Below, one piece after another: positions 1 through 11,270 of a stretch of 64,000 nt of DNA. The DNA lies in the NCBI RefSeq assembly GCF_004193775.1, contig NC_041002.1, forward strand, positions 36,615,112 to 36,679,111, written 5' to 3'. This stretch comes from Glycine soja. Lineage: Eukaryota; Streptophyta; Magnoliopsida; Fabales; Fabaceae. The notes below the pieces were generated by a model that saw nothing but the letters and a program-made list of their open reading frames with translations, was not told the origin of the DNA and made no database searches. Position numbers and translations under genes: made by a program. Position 1 is the stretch's first letter, and each line of letters starts with the position of its first letter.

Positions 1-1868
1 TCTTCATAAGCAAATCCTTCATGAATTTAGCATATTTTGGTATCTATTGTAACGCCTCAGAAAAAGGAATGTTAATACGTAGTTGTTTAAAAATATCTAT
101 AAACGCTTATACTACTTTTCCTTGTCTTTCTTTGATGGAGCATGCAGATAAGGAAGATGCTCAATTGGTGGATGGTTTACTATAACTTTACCTTTATCAG
201 TGGTTTGTTCATTTGATTTCTTTTTCTCTTCTTCACTTACCACTTTTTCACTAGTTACCACTTCATCTTTTTCCTCATTTTCTTTTTCAACTCCTTCTTT
301 ATTCTTTTTCTCATCATTATCCTTCAAACCAACCATAATCCCCCACCTTGTTGTAATTAAATTACAATGTTCCTTTGGGTTGACCTGTGTGGTTGCTGAG
401 AAAGATCCACTTCCAAGTTCAGATAGCTCTTTAGCCAGTTGTCCAACTCGAACTTCTAGATTTTTAACAGAAGCATCAATGTTCTTTTGGTTTGCGATGG
501 ATACTTGCATAAACTATGTTAAAGTATCTTCCATCTTTGACATTCTATCTAGCTAAGCTTGTTGTTGTTGTTGTGGACCCCTATTTGAAAAACCTCCATA
601 AGAGTTGTAAGAAGGACTTCCATAAAGTTGATAGAAGGACCTACAAAAGAAGTGTTAGTGGAACCAGAATTTTGTGGTCTCCAGCCATAAGGCTGATTTG
701 AACCTGAGCCACCTTTATAGCCTTGGTAGCTTCCTTGAAAGTTTTGTTGAGGTCTGGCTTGGTTCTGCAGATAATGGGCCTCCTCTTCTTGTTGTCCATC
801 ACCAGGTGCTGAATAGTGGCCATTTTGATGCTTACCTCCACAGAAATCACATCTCAAAATTTGTTGAACTTGGTGAGCTTGATGTGTTTTCTGTGGTCCA
901 CCTTGCTGATATTGCTGAGGAAGTTGGCTTATCTACTTTGTTAAGGTCTCAATTTGTTTCATCAAGAATTTATTTTGAGCTAGAATTGCATTTTGAGTGT
1001 CCAACTCCATTATACCTTTTCTTTGAGTTGGAGCTCTATCTTCATGACTTTGATAATCACTGGCTGCTATGGAGTCAATGATTACAATGGCTTCCTCCGA
1101 ACTCTTGGACATCATAGTGCCTCCAGTTGAGGCATCAAGGATCATCTTGGTTTGAGGTTTCAAATCACTATAGAAGATATGCAAATATGCAGCATCATCA
1201 AAGTTATGGTTTGGGCACCTTCGCAAAAAAACTTTGAATCTCTCCCATGTCTCAAAGAGAGGTTCGTCAGATCCTTGGGAAAACGTCGTGATGGCAAATT
1301 TTGCATTGATAAATCTTGAAGGAGGAAAGAACCTCTCTATGAATTTCTCCTCCACCTCTTCCCAAGTGTTGAGGCTTTTATTTGGATGTGATTGAAGCTA
1401 TGTCTTTGCCTTACTTGATAATGAAAATGGAAAAGCTCTAAGGTAGACAACTTCAGTATCCTTGTCAGAAGCTCCCATAGTACTGCATAGTTCCATGAAG
1501 GTAGACAAATGTGTGTATGAATCCTCATGATCCATTCCAACAAAGGGATGTGAGCCAATTAGACTAAGCAGTGTTGACTTTAATTCCACGACTTTATTGC
1601 TGAAAGGAGGAATGACTATGCTATTGTAATGTTTTGGGCCTTGTTGATAAGCATAGTCACCCAGAGTCCTCCTTGGTGATCTATTTCCTTCTCCTCTTTC
1701 AACCATGTTATTTTTTATAAGTGGCTTATCAGATGAAAGATTATTAGAATAAGAAGACTTACATGGTGTTATAGTGGTTGCTTGTTTCTTTTTCTTTATA
1801 TTCTTCCTTTCAGTTTTGGAAATTTCCAGATCAAATGACGATTTATCTGCAAGAAATTTACCTCGCAT
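1..1868 (-). pseudogene. Athila-like Ty3/gypsy gag, decayed and cut by the window edge
   Basis: The minus strand reads as a plant Athila/Tat-type gag in several pieces. 1868-1398 is an N-terminal part. 1355-933 is the retrotransposon gag domain, with the recognisable series KFIERFFPPSR, then DEPLFETWERFK, then a RRCPNH motif. 857-549 is a Gln/Gly-rich tail with a CDFCGGKHQNGH zinc-knuckle-like site. 510-112 is the coiled, Lys/Glu-rich region ending in LPYLHAPSKKDKEK, which normally leads into protease. Stop codons and frameshifts separate the pieces (near 1397, 932 and 548), and the last Cys of the zinc knuckle appears to be Tyr. Gag would bind and package element RNA. Translation past 112 toward base 1 still looks like the family in another frame, so the element continues beyond the window. 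Confidence 0.8.
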
Positions 1869-2162
1869 AAAGGAAAAATAAACACGCTACAACAACCCGT
1901 AAGCACCAAGGTTAGTGAAAATAAAAGTAAGAGAAAATTTATACAAGATTAAAATGAAAGAAATAAGTACAAAGGTAAAAAAAAAGGGAATTTATACAAA
2001 ATCAAAAAGAAATTTACAAAGGAAAATAGTCTATCAAATTGAAAGTTTAAATTCAAAAGAACTAAGTGGACGACTCAGGTCCCCGGTGTCGCAACCTAAC
2101 ATCACGACGGGACAATGAAAGAAAATAAGAGATTTTTTTTCTAAGAAGAAAACGAGAGGGAA
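1869..2162 (-). other. Athila-like 5' leader remnant
   Basis: This A-rich non-coding stretch lies upstream (minus strand) of the gag. At 2079-2100 the minus strand reads TTGCGACACCGGGGACC, vaguely like a degraded primer-binding site, but I cannot match it confidently to a tRNA. No LTR of this element is visible to the right; the next LTR-like sequence starts at 2163 and belongs to another family. Confidence 0.4.
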
Positions 2163-2312
2163 TGATGCAATCTCAAGGAGCAGAGCTTAGCTATTAGAGG
2201 AGTGTGTGTAGCTAAGCTCTAGCTTCTCAACGAAGCTTCTCAAGGAGGTGAGCTTAGCTATTAGAGGGGTGTGTGTAGCTAAGCTCTAGCTTCTCAAGTA
2301 AGCTACCTAGGC

Positions 2313-2320
2313 TATAAATA
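2313..2320 (+). promoter_or_regulatory. TATA box in the subtype B LTR
   Basis: The sequence is GGC-TATAAATA-GAAGC. The same GGCTATAAATAGA context recurs in the subtype A LTRs near 23711, 34120 and 38555, and on the minus strand near 39840. This marks the U3/R promoter of the family. Confidence 0.6.
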
Positions 2321-2421
2321 GAAGCATGTGTAACAATTGTGGTAACTTTGATGAATAAGAGTCTTATGAGACACACTTCAAAGTTCAATTTCTCTTCCTC
2401 TTTTTCTCCTTCAATTTCATG

Positions 2422-2437
2422 CCCCCCCCCCCCCCCC
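2422..2437. repeat. C16 homopolymer
   Basis: A run of sixteen C residues lies inside the LTR, a probable sequencing or assembly weak spot. Confidence 0.9.
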
Positions 2438-2671
2438 GCTCTCTCATTCTTTTCCTCCATTGAAGCTTCCTCACTAAGCTTCTTATCCAAGGCACTCTCT
2501 TGGTGGTGAAGCTCCTCCTTCTATAGCTTATTCCCTAGTGGATGACGCCTCCTCTCACCTCTTCTCCTTTATCTTCTGCTGCATCTCCATGGTTGAAAAT
2601 CACCATTGAAGGAGTTCATTGAAGCTCAAAGATCCAGCCTCCATAGAAGCTTCTCAAGCAAGCTTCCATCA

Positions 2672-3867
2672 GGTGATAATAAAAGCACAAGCACTTTAAG
2701 TAGGTGCTCCTTAAACCTCCATTAATTTTCAGCTTTACCTTCTCCTCCATTGTCGTTTCTTCCTTTTTCTTCATGTATTTCCTCACATGTCTTATGCTAA
2801 ATTCTTTTAACATGATTATTTAGAATTTCCACCGATTAAACTTGCTATAGAATCTAGATTTGATTTTCTATGGTTTAAATTTCTTGTTCTTGTTCTTGAA
2901 CCATGAATTGTGTTGAGTTTAGGTTCCTTTGAGTTTGTCTTTCTATTTTTGGTGGATGAAACCTGAACCATAAAATTCTTACAAAAAAATTAAAGTAGAA
3001 GAAAACCTCAAAAATCTAGAGTGACTTGTTCACTTATTATAGTTTTGTCATAGAAGTCATGTCTAGTCATGAAACTTGTCAAATAAGATTCCTTATGTTG
3101 TGCTGAATTTTATTTTTCTTGTTTCTTTGTCTAACTCATTTGTTCATGAGTGTATGAAATTATTTTAGCCTATTAGTTGATTTGAGTCAAGTCTTGCATG
3201 TTAATTAGTCCTTAATATGTTCATGCAAAATAAAATTTGTTCTGGCTCGAAATTTGTTCTATAATTGGTGCCTATTTTATGGTCTAGGAAAAAAAAAGTG
3301 AAGGGGAAGTATGCATATTGTTTTGGCTCAAAATTTGTTATAATTGGTGCCTATTTTATACCAATCTTAGTTCTGAAATTTCAATTGAAAATTAGTGTGA
3401 AAACAAGTGCCAAAACTAGAGGTTTCATGAGTCTTATTTTTTTAGTATTTTTTTTACTCTACTCTAGAGCCATTCTAGGTTTCTCTTTGAGTCCTAACTT
3501 GATTTTGTGTGATTTTCATTGCTTTAATTGTTGAATAATCCTTGAAAAATTGTCTTGTTAAAAATCTATTGGTTTAGCTTTCATTTCATTTTTTGGTCTT
3601 TGGTAATTGCTTGTCTCTTTGTTTCCTTGTTTGTGAATTGCCATATAGGGAATTGGAAAGGAAGATTGGTGTCATCCCTTGAAGAATTTGAGTCAAGAAG
3701 CAAGGGGCCAACCACCTTAAGAGCTATTGGACTAAGAAGAACTCCAAATTGAGTGAATCACCAAAGAGAACCCAACCACCGAAATTGAGGATTGCTTTGT
3801 AATTTTGTAATTCGCAATTTACTTACCTTCATTGCTTTCAAATTTTGTAACAAAAAGGAATTTCATT
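2672..3867 (+). other. 5' leader of gypsy copy 1
   Basis: This non-coding, T-rich leader is clearly homologous to 34438-35913 in the sister copy. Both contain the series ACTTGTTCTTG, CTATGGTTCAAATTT, a GGCTCGAAATT segment, and the closing stretch TTGTAACAAAAAGG. The first bases (GGTGATAATAAAAGC) are a decayed version of the tRNA-Met-type primer site seen intact at 34440. Short open frames here are not conserved between the copies and I do not treat them as genes. Confidence 0.65.
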
Positions 3868-3872
3868 GGAAG
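3868..3872. repeat. TSD GGAAG, left of the Ogre-like element
   Basis: GGAAG is repeated exactly at 20500-20504. The unoccupied site in the sister copy (35914-35918) has it once. Confidence 0.95.
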
Positions 3873-5505
3873 TGTCGCAACGTGCCCTTTTACGGGCGGG
3901 CGACGCGTGACTCGCGGGATACGTGTTCCATGAAAGGAATACGCGCGGAGTCGCCACCAACGTTTATTTGAGGAAAACGTTGGAAAAATCGAAGGAAAAC
4001 CGGTCAAAAAGAAAATTCTAAGTTCGGGAGTTGTATTTACGCTTGAGGAAGGTATTAGCACCTTTCACGTTTGTCTCGAAGGACAACAGCCTTTAATCGA
4101 ATGTGAAAACATGACTTTGATTTTTTTATGTTCCCTTTTATGTCTTTATACCCCTTTATATTTTTTTCCTTTTTTATGGTCGACAAGGGTGTTCCCCTTT
4201 GCTCCTACGTATTCCTCAATTATGATGGGGAAATCAGACCTACGTAGTTCTTGCTTATGCGTGAATCAAGTGATTCTTTTTTACTTAAAAGGTGATCATT
4301 TTAAGGCGTTGGACCTTGAAAAATGATCCATTTTACTTAGTAAGAAACAGAAATGATAAACTTTCAAAATCCTATTTTTGTGGACGAGCTTGACTAGGCG
4401 AGTCGATTTTAGCCTTAGTTTCACTTTAGTTATTTAGTCAATTCAATTAAGAATGAGAAATCCCAAAGAGAAAACGTCCGATTGATTTTTCGCTTTATTT
4501 TACTAAAAGGTATTTTTTATTATTATATTATTATTTACCTCTTTTTTGGTTTCCAACGTGGTTGCGGCACAACCGATCGGTCGGAATTCATTTCAACCAA
4601 AGTTAACGGATAATACAATTCAAACGATCGGTGGAAATTTGTTTTATTTTTAGTTTAAGCGAGAAATGACTTAAATAAAATGGCTTAAGTACGTCAAAAG
4701 GGGGTATAAAAAGTAAATGAAACGAGAATAAAAATACATGAAACCAAATGTGGACCACCACGGGTATATAGAATGAATTGAAAAGCTTGGTTTGAGGTAC
4801 TTACCCGTTGAAGACTGAAGAACGATGAAGAACAAATGAAGAACGTCGAAGAACGGTCGAAAACCTTCGCGAAATCCCTCACGGAAACGTTACGGAAGCG
4901 CCTCGGCTTGGATTTTCTTCACGGAAACAATTTTCCTAAGCAAATTCGAAAGAGAGAGAAGTGCCTAAGGGGCTGAACCCTTTTCTACTTAACTTCTCCC
5001 CCTATTTATAGAAAATTGGGGGAGAAGCTTGCCACCCAGCTCGCCCAGGCGAGCAGGGTTGCTTCCTCCAGAAGCAACAGCCTTCTGGAGGAATCTTCTG
5101 GAGGGCCTAAGTGGGCCTGGTTGCTATTTGCACCCCCATTTTTACTAAATACACCCCCTGCTTTTTTTTGGTGCTTCTTTTTTCGTAAAGTTACGGAAAC
5201 TTACGAATTTCGTAACGATACTTGTTTTCTTTCCGTAATGTTACGGAACCTTGCGGATCACATAATCATCCCCTTTTTGACTTACGGAATGTTACGGAAC
5301 CTCACTAATTGTGCAACGATGCTTCCATTTGATCTCCGGTGTGTCACGGAACCTTACGGATTGTGCATCAATATTTTCTTTTGATTTCTGGCATGTCCCG
5401 TAACTTCACAAATTGCCTAATGATGGGTGCCAAGCACCTCACAAGGACCAAACAAAAGTTGCATGCCATCAAGCAAAGGTCCCCGGACGAAATTAGGGTA
5501 TGACA
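3873..5505 (-). repeat. 3' LTR of the Ogre-like element
   Basis: On the element strand it begins TGTCATACCCTAATTTCG and ends GGGCACGTTGCGACA, so it has TG...CA ends. It is 1633 bp long and differs from the 5' LTR by roughly 20-25 substitutions and small indels (for example a 10-bp difference near 4823). Confidence 0.93.
5002..5010 (-). promoter_or_regulatory. LTR TATA box (3' LTR copy)
   Basis: The minus strand reads TCTATAAATAGGGGGAGAAG, a good plant TATA box in the LTR; the equivalent is at 19995-20003 in the 5' LTR. Confidence 0.65.
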
Positions 5506-5525
5506 GTTGCCCCTCTTTACTTGTC
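5506..5525 (-). promoter_or_regulatory. Polypurine tract of the Ogre-like element
   Basis: The minus strand reads GACAAGTAAAGAGGGGCAAC immediately before the 3' LTR, the expected plus-strand primer for reverse transcription. Confidence 0.8.
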
Positions 5526-5639
5526 TTTTATTGGAGATAAAAGGGAAGTAAAGATAAGACACTAATTTCGTTCGTCTCGGTTGACGAGAGTCACGGGTGA
5601 CCATAACATCTCCGCATGCAAATGACTCGTTGTCCCCGG

Positions 5640-6382
5640 AGGAACAAAAGGTGCAGAAGACGATGTCAGTCTCTGCATGCTATCAAGCGTTCTGTCTTAC
5701 AGATAGCAAAAGAATGTTTATACGGATAACCACTCGGGTATTTCCGCCCGTCAGCGTGACTCAAAAGTCAGTATGACAGATCTTGTGAGCGCGGAAGATG
5801 ACGTAAATCTCCGCGTGTCAACGGGCTTGTCGGCCGCGATTGACGAAGGGCGCAAGAGACGACGTTAGTCTCTGCGTGCTATCAGGCTTTTCGTCTTACA
5901 GATAGCAAAAAGGTTTATACGGATAACGACTCGGGTATCTCTGCCCGTCAGTGTGACTCAAAAGTCAGTATGACAGATCTTGTGAGCGCGGAAGATGACG
6001 TAAATCTCCGCGTGTCAACGGGCTTGTCGGCGCGATTGACGAAGGGCGCAGGAGACGACGTTAGTCTCTGCGTGCTATCAGGCTTTTCGTCTTACAGATA
6101 GCAAAAAGGTTTATACGGATAACCACTCGGGTATCTCCGCCCGTCAGCATGACTCAAAAGTCAGTATGACAGATCTTGTGAGCGCGGAAGATGACGTAAA
6201 TCTCCGCGTGTCAACGGGCTTGTCGACCGCGATTGACGAAGGGCGCAGAAGACGACGTTAGTCTCTGCGTGCTATCAAGCTTTTCGTCTTACAGATAGCA
6301 AAAAGGTTTATACGGATAACCACTACGGTATCTCCGCCCGTCAGCGTGACTCAAAAGTCAGTATGACAAATCTTGTGAGGGT
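5640..6382. repeat. 196-bp tandem array, about 3.75 copies
   Basis: Units start near 5644, 5842, 6038 and 6235 (the phrase GACGAAGGGCGCA recurs at 196-197 bp intervals). Each unit is a string of short inverted repeats: GAGAC/GTCTC, GCTATC/GATAGC, TGACT-CAAA-AGTCA, and CGCGGA/TCCGCG. It lies just inside the polypurine tract, in the element's 3' untranslated region. Confidence 0.88.
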
Positions 6383-6730
6383 GGCCGACAAAAGCGAGGC
6401 TCTTGCTCCTACGTATCCTCCAATGAGGAACTCAGACCTACGTAGTTCTTGATAACTTGTGAGACTTGAAAAAGTCTCCACCGGAAGATGCTGACATCTC
6501 CGGAAAGGGCGCAGATGACCACATTGGCCTCTGCTCATCAATCACACTTGGGGTCACTGAATGACGAGGTGCGGATAACCGTAAGGTGTCTCCGCGGGCT
6601 ACCAGCTCTTGGGTCATGGTAACAAAAGCGGTGTGGTCGACAAAAGCAAGGCTTTTGCTCCTACATATCCTCAAATGAGGAACTCAGACCTACGTAGTTC
6701 TGGATAACATGTGAGACTTGAAAAAGTCTC
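6383..6730. repeat. Two copies of a CTACGTA-containing motif shared with the LTR
   Basis: 6383-6478 and 6634-6730 both read GACAAAAGC, TTTTGCTCCTAC, TATCCTC, ATGAGGAACTCAGACCTACG, GTAGTTCT, GTGAGACTTGAAAAAGTCTC. A related version lies in each LTR (about 4178-4250 and 19181-19254). The unit contains the inverted repeats CTACGTA/TACGTAG and GAGACTT/AAGTCTC. Confidence 0.75.
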
Positions 6731-8119
6731 GGTGTTTTCTCCACTAAAATGCAAACATGCTTTAGCAAAGAGACAAATATTCCAACTGATTAGAGTAGCA
6801 TATGCTTTTTTGAGTGAAAAACAATGCGTCTACCGGGGAAGGAGAGTATGCTGATGAAATCCCCCATAACCATAAATGAGATTTTGGATGTTAGCATTTC
6901 GTTTCTAAATGACCATTTAGAGGAAACACTGGGTTCAACTAAAATAGAAGAAATCCACTCAAAGTGTATCAATCTCGCACAGGTAAGTGTTTTATCCTAA
7001 TTCCGAACCATAGATATGTCATGATTTGATTTTACAAATCATTTCCTATCAAATCAAAGATTACATGCGTGATCATGGATCAATAGGACTTCCCTTGGAA
7101 ACGGGTTCTTTTGGTGGTTTTTTTTTGCTTTTTTCCTTTTCTGTTTTTCTGGCCCTTTTTTGGCTTTTTTCCTTTTCTGTTTTAGTTTAGTGCGGGGCGA
7201 AAAAGTCGCTAGCACACAAGATTTTGGTTGGCAATTAAAGGGAGAAGACCACTTTAGGTCATGGCTTCCTTTCCCTCTTTTCGTTCATTTGGTGACAATT
7301 CTGTATTGTTCAGATATTGTCCGGTCAAAAGACCTTTCTGCACATTTCTTCTGCTTCTTTGATCAGGAACTTTCTTTCCTTCGTTTTTCTTCTTCTTTTT
7401 TTTATTTTCTCCCATTCTTTGATTGGGAATTTTCTTTCTTTTCTTTTCGCTTTCTCTCACTCTTTGATTGGGAATTTCCTTTCCCCTCTTTTTTGCTTTC
7501 TCTTTGATTGGAAATTTTCCTTCTCCTTTTTTGCTTCCGAGGGTAAGGATTGACATTCTCACCCTGGGTGAAGGTTTATGGTGAGCCAGGATTTTGGCTC
7601 AAGGCTTGTAGAATGGCTAGACATGATACATGTCAGAGTTTGGTTTGGCTCAAGGATAAAAGGGATGCCCCACATTATTTCCATGACACAAATGCAAAAA
7701 TGATGATTTGGAAATTTTATGCAAAACTGGTCATGCATGCACCTATGTGGACACTCAAGTGTCAAATTTTTATGGTCATGTGATGCTAGGGCTCAGGATT
7801 CATTTCCTCTATTTTAAATCAAACCAATGTTTCCAAAATATGTTCTTTTATCAATTTGTGCATTCATCCTAGTCCATTTTGGGTACTCGGGAAAATTTCA
7901 CAGCATTCACCCTTCAGGTGTACACACATTTTTTCAAAAACTAGCTATTATCAGCGAATTTTTTTTCAAAGAAGAGTTGGAAGTCATCTCTTTTCGGAAG
8001 CATGTTGGTTTTTCAACTAGACAACTTATTTTTCTTTTTTCTCTCTTTTTTTTCTTTTTTTCTTTTTATTTGTTTATTTCTTTTTCTTGTTTGTTTTTTT
8101 TTCTTCTTTTTTTTTTCAT
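6731..8119. other. Ogre-like 3' region, no gene seen
   Basis: This is non-coding sequence, T-rich on the plus strand. From about 7360 to 7535 a pyrimidine-rich stretch repeats CTTTGATTGGGAATTTTC about four times with spacing near 50-60 bp. Long open frames here follow the low-complexity composition. No pol motifs were seen. Confidence 0.5.
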
Positions 8120-8390
8120 GAGGTATTTTGCTACCTAAACATGTGTATATTTTTGTGAGGTATTTTTGCTATATACATGCATATCCAAGGTATCTTGCTA
8201 CCTAAACATACATATATATATTTTGTGAGGTATTTTTTTGCTACATACATGCATATCTAAGGTATCTTGCTACCTAAACATACATATATATATTTTGTGA
8301 GGTAGTTGTTTGCTACCTAAATTACATACATGCATATCTAAGGTATTTTTCACTACCTAAACACGCATACATATATTTGTGAGGTATGAC
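8120..8390. repeat. Tandem repeat of 72-81 bp, about 3.5 copies
   Basis: The unit contains GAGGTATTTT, GCTACATACATGCATATC, AAGGTATCTTGCTACCTAAA and CATACATATATATA. AAGGTAT recurs at 8187, 8259 and 8340. GGTA...TACC pairs give each unit small hairpin potential. Confidence 0.8.
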
Positions 8391-8804
8391 TACCTTCCGA
8401 GCTTGTGCTCGTTTTATTTAAATTCTTAGGATCATGAGCAACTAGGTGTGTCCCAATATGACTTGAGAAACAAAAGGTGATCAAATAGCAAGCACAAATT
8501 TAAAAGTTACTAGGTTGCCTCCTAGTAGCGCTTCTTTAACGTCTTGAGCTGGACGCCTTATTACTTGTCGGTCACTGACCTAGTACTTTGCTTACCTTTG
8601 GCTTTGGACTTGGTCGCCTGTTGGTCGGCCATGTGGTGTAAGCAATACTCAAACCTTTTTGTGGATGAGCAGAGGTGAACTCTAGAGGTGGTGGCGGTGC
8701 ATCTATTGCCCGCTACCGGCCATCCCAATGCTACTGTGGTGTCTCGCCCTGCGCCCGTCTGGGGGCGCAGTACTTCTTGATGAAAGTCCGGTTAATGCGG
8801 GGCC
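8391..8804. other. Ogre-like 3' region, unique sequence
   Basis: No gene is visible. It includes the stretch GGTTGCCTCCTAGTAGCGC near 8514, which I recognise only as a common repeat in legume retroelements. Confidence 0.35.
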
Positions 8805-9182
8805 TAATTGTTGGGGCGACGGGCACTCCGTAGAACTGACAGAGGCCCGTAATCAGAGCTGGAAACCCCAGGACCCTGTTGGACTTCTTTGGGTCCACCG
8901 GGTGTCCTGTGGGCGCGATCCCTGCAAACAATAGATGACATCAAAAATCAGTTTGAACCATATGCATACTTACCTATGTCGGGATGGCATGACCTTGCTG
9001 GGGGGGTACGGGCACCCTGTAGGACTGATAGAGGCCCGTAACCAGAGCTGGAAACCCCAGGGCCCTGTTGGACTTTTTCCGGGTCCACTGGGTGTCTTGT
9101 GGGCGCGATGCCTGCAAATAGTAGATGGCATTAGAAATTAGATGGAAATAATGCATACCTACCTATGTCGGGACAGCACAGA
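8805..9182. repeat. 189-bp direct duplication
   Basis: Units at about 8805-8993 and 8994-9182 share GGGCAC...GAGGCCCGTAA, CAGAGCTGGAAACCCCAGG and TACCTATGTCGGGA. GC content is higher than in the surroundings. Confidence 0.8.
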
Positions 9183-9536
9183 CCAACTGATACTTCCGCA
9201 GGGGGAGATCGGCATTACGGTCGCTGGGCAGAATGTTGCTAAGTAACAACGTCATTTATATCTGTGTAAGAGTGGTCATGTTAGTGCGCATGATCCACAC
9301 TCATCTCTTTGCAGCGGCACGGGTGAAATCTTGCCCCGGTATGCATAGTAGCTGCGTGATAGCCTCCCTCTCTGGTTGTGCTTGCACAGTTGGTCGCCCT
9401 CCAATATTAGGGGGTGGCCCATAAACTGATAAAAAGAAACTACTGGCCCCTTAACCGGGAGCGCGAGTCTCGGTTAAGCATTTAAGGGCAGAGGACCTTA
9501 AATTCTCTTAAGGTGTGGATGTGGAGCACAATGAAA

Positions 9537-10783
9537 ATGAGGACACGTAGCCCTCTAAAGGTGAGGGCGTGCAGCCCTCTATTGGCGAGGACGTGTAGTC
9601 CTCTAGAGGTGAGGGCGTGCAGCCCTCTGATGGCGAGGACGTGTAGTCCTCTCAAGGTGAGGGCGTGCAGCCCTCTGTTGGCGAGGACGTGTAGTCCTTT
9701 CAAGGTGAGGGCGTGCAGCCCTCTGATGGCGAGGACGTGTAGTCCTCTCAAGGTGAGGGCGTGCAGCCCTCTGTTGGCGAGGACGTGTAGTCCTCTAAAG
9801 GTGAGGGCGTGTAGCCCTACGAAGGCGAGGACGTGTAGTCCTCTAAAGGTGAGGGCGTGTAGCCCTACGAAGGTGAGGACATGCAGTCCTCTGATGGCGA
9901 GGGCGTGTAGCCCTCTGAAGGTGAGGATGTGTGGTCCTCTAAAGGTGAGGGCGTGTAGCCCTACGAAGGTGAGGACATGCAGTCATCTGATGGCGAGGGC
10001 GTGTAGCCCTCTGAAGGTGAGGACGTGTAGTCCTCTGAAGGTGAGGGTAACTAGTACCCAAGGCGAGGACGTGTAGTCCTCTGGAGGTGAAGGCGTGCAG
10101 CCCTCTGATGGTGAGGACGTGTAGTCCTCTCAAGGCGAGGACGTGTAGTCCTCTCAAGGTGAGGGCGTGCAGCCCTCTGTTGGCGAGGACGTGTAGTCCT
10201 CTAAAGGTGAGGGCGTGTAGCCCTACGAAGGTGAGGATATGCAGTCCTCTGATGGCGAGGGCGTGTAGCCCTCTGAAGGTGAGGACGTGTGGTCCTCTAA
10301 AGGTGAGGGCGACTAGTACCCAAGGCGAGGACGTGTAGTCCTCTGGAGGTGAGGGTAACTAGTACCCAAGGCGAGGACGTGTAGTCCTCTGGAGGTGAAG
10401 GCGTGCAGCCCTCTGATGGTGAGGACGTGTAGTCCTCTCAAGGCGAGGACCTGTAGTCCTCTCAAGGTGAGGGCGTGCAGCCCTCTGTTGGCGAGGACGT
10501 GTAGTCCTCTAAAGGTTAGGGCGTGTAGCCCTACGAAGGTGAGGATATGGAGTCCTCTGATGGCGAGGGCGTGTAGCTCTCTGAAGGTGAGGACGTGTGG
10601 TCCTCTAAAGGTGAGGGTGTGTAGCCCTACGAAGGTGAGGACATGCAGTCCTCTGATGGCGAGGGCGTGTAGCCCTCTGAAGGTGAGGACGTGTAGTCCT
10701 CTGGAGGTGAGGGCGTGCAGCCCTCTAATGGTGAGGACGTGTAGTCCTCTCAAGGTGAGGACGTGTGGTCCTCTGAAGTGAAG
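9537..10783. repeat. 24-bp tandem hairpin array, about 52 units
   Basis: Units alternate between two types: GAGGAC-GTGTA-GTCCTC and GAGGGC-GTGCA-GCCCTC, separated by TAAAGGT/TGATGGC-like spacers. Each has a 6-bp stem and 5-base loop. The two types differ at paired positions, and the pairing is kept. A higher-order unit repeats at about 308 bp, with GGGTAACTAGTACCCAAGG at 10045 and 10353. Because 24 is divisible by three, several frames stay open for long runs; these are not genes. Ogre elements are known to accumulate tandem repeats in this 3' position. Confidence 0.93.
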
Positions 10784-11270
10784 GTAACTAGTACCCAAGG
10801 GTCCACCCTTATGAGAAAGCAAGAGATCGACTCATCGAGAGGGCCGGTCATCCCAAATCCACAAGATTTGGACATTAGATGTAGGAAATGTATGCAGTTA
10901 ACATGATTTTTAGGGATGCAGATGCATGCAACCTTTGTCGTGAAATTTGCTAAATGCGGACTTCATATGAAACAATGCAATGTAATGGAAAGTTGTACAA
11001 TGTTCATGACATTCTTTCCCTATTTTGTGATTTTGATTTTGATTTAATTTTTTTTGGAAAACACAAATTGACTGTCCTTTTGAAAGAGGTGATAGTCCAT
11101 GCAACCTTATCCTATCTTTTGCAAATCTCTCCGAGAACTCCCTCAGAGTGTGTGTTCTGTTTGATTTAGTCATTTGACCATTTTGGAGTGACGGCAATGG
11201 AGTCGTTTGATGTTTAATCAATCCATTCAAATCCTAGGGTTTGTCCCTTTTTTTTGTTGAAAACATCGAT

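Larger units (their letters stand above)
2163..2671 (+). repeat. 5' LTR of gypsy copy 1 (subtype B, shortened)
   Basis: It begins TGATGCAATC and ends CTTCCATCA. It carries two copies, 67 bp apart, of a unit containing GCTTAGCTATTAGAGG and AGCTAAGCTCTAGCTTCTCAA (first copy from about 2182, second from about 2249). The same unit type occurs in the solo LTR at 39490-40406 on the opposite strand, but not in this element's own 3' LTR. At 509 bp it is about half the length of the other LTRs of the family, and the segment that follows TGATGCAAT elsewhere (TCCTACCCCCAAGGGC and on) is missing. Confidence 0.7.

Noticed and set aside
2079..2100. Primer-binding site of the Athila-like element
   Set aside because: The CCGGGGACC stretch is suggestive, but I could not match it to a tRNA end and no adjoining LTR is visible.
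7254..7562. Lys-rich open frame of about 100 codons
   Set aside because: It is the reverse of a pyrimidine-rich repeat; low complexity and no family.
9537..10783. A CRISPR-like array
   Set aside because: Units are continuous 24-bp tandems without unique spacers, inside a plant retrotransposon.
9513..10822. Long open frames with an eight-residue repeat (CSPLKVRA type) on both strands
   Set aside because: They follow from a 24-bp repeat, a multiple of three, which keeps several frames open. There is no start context, domain or codon signal.
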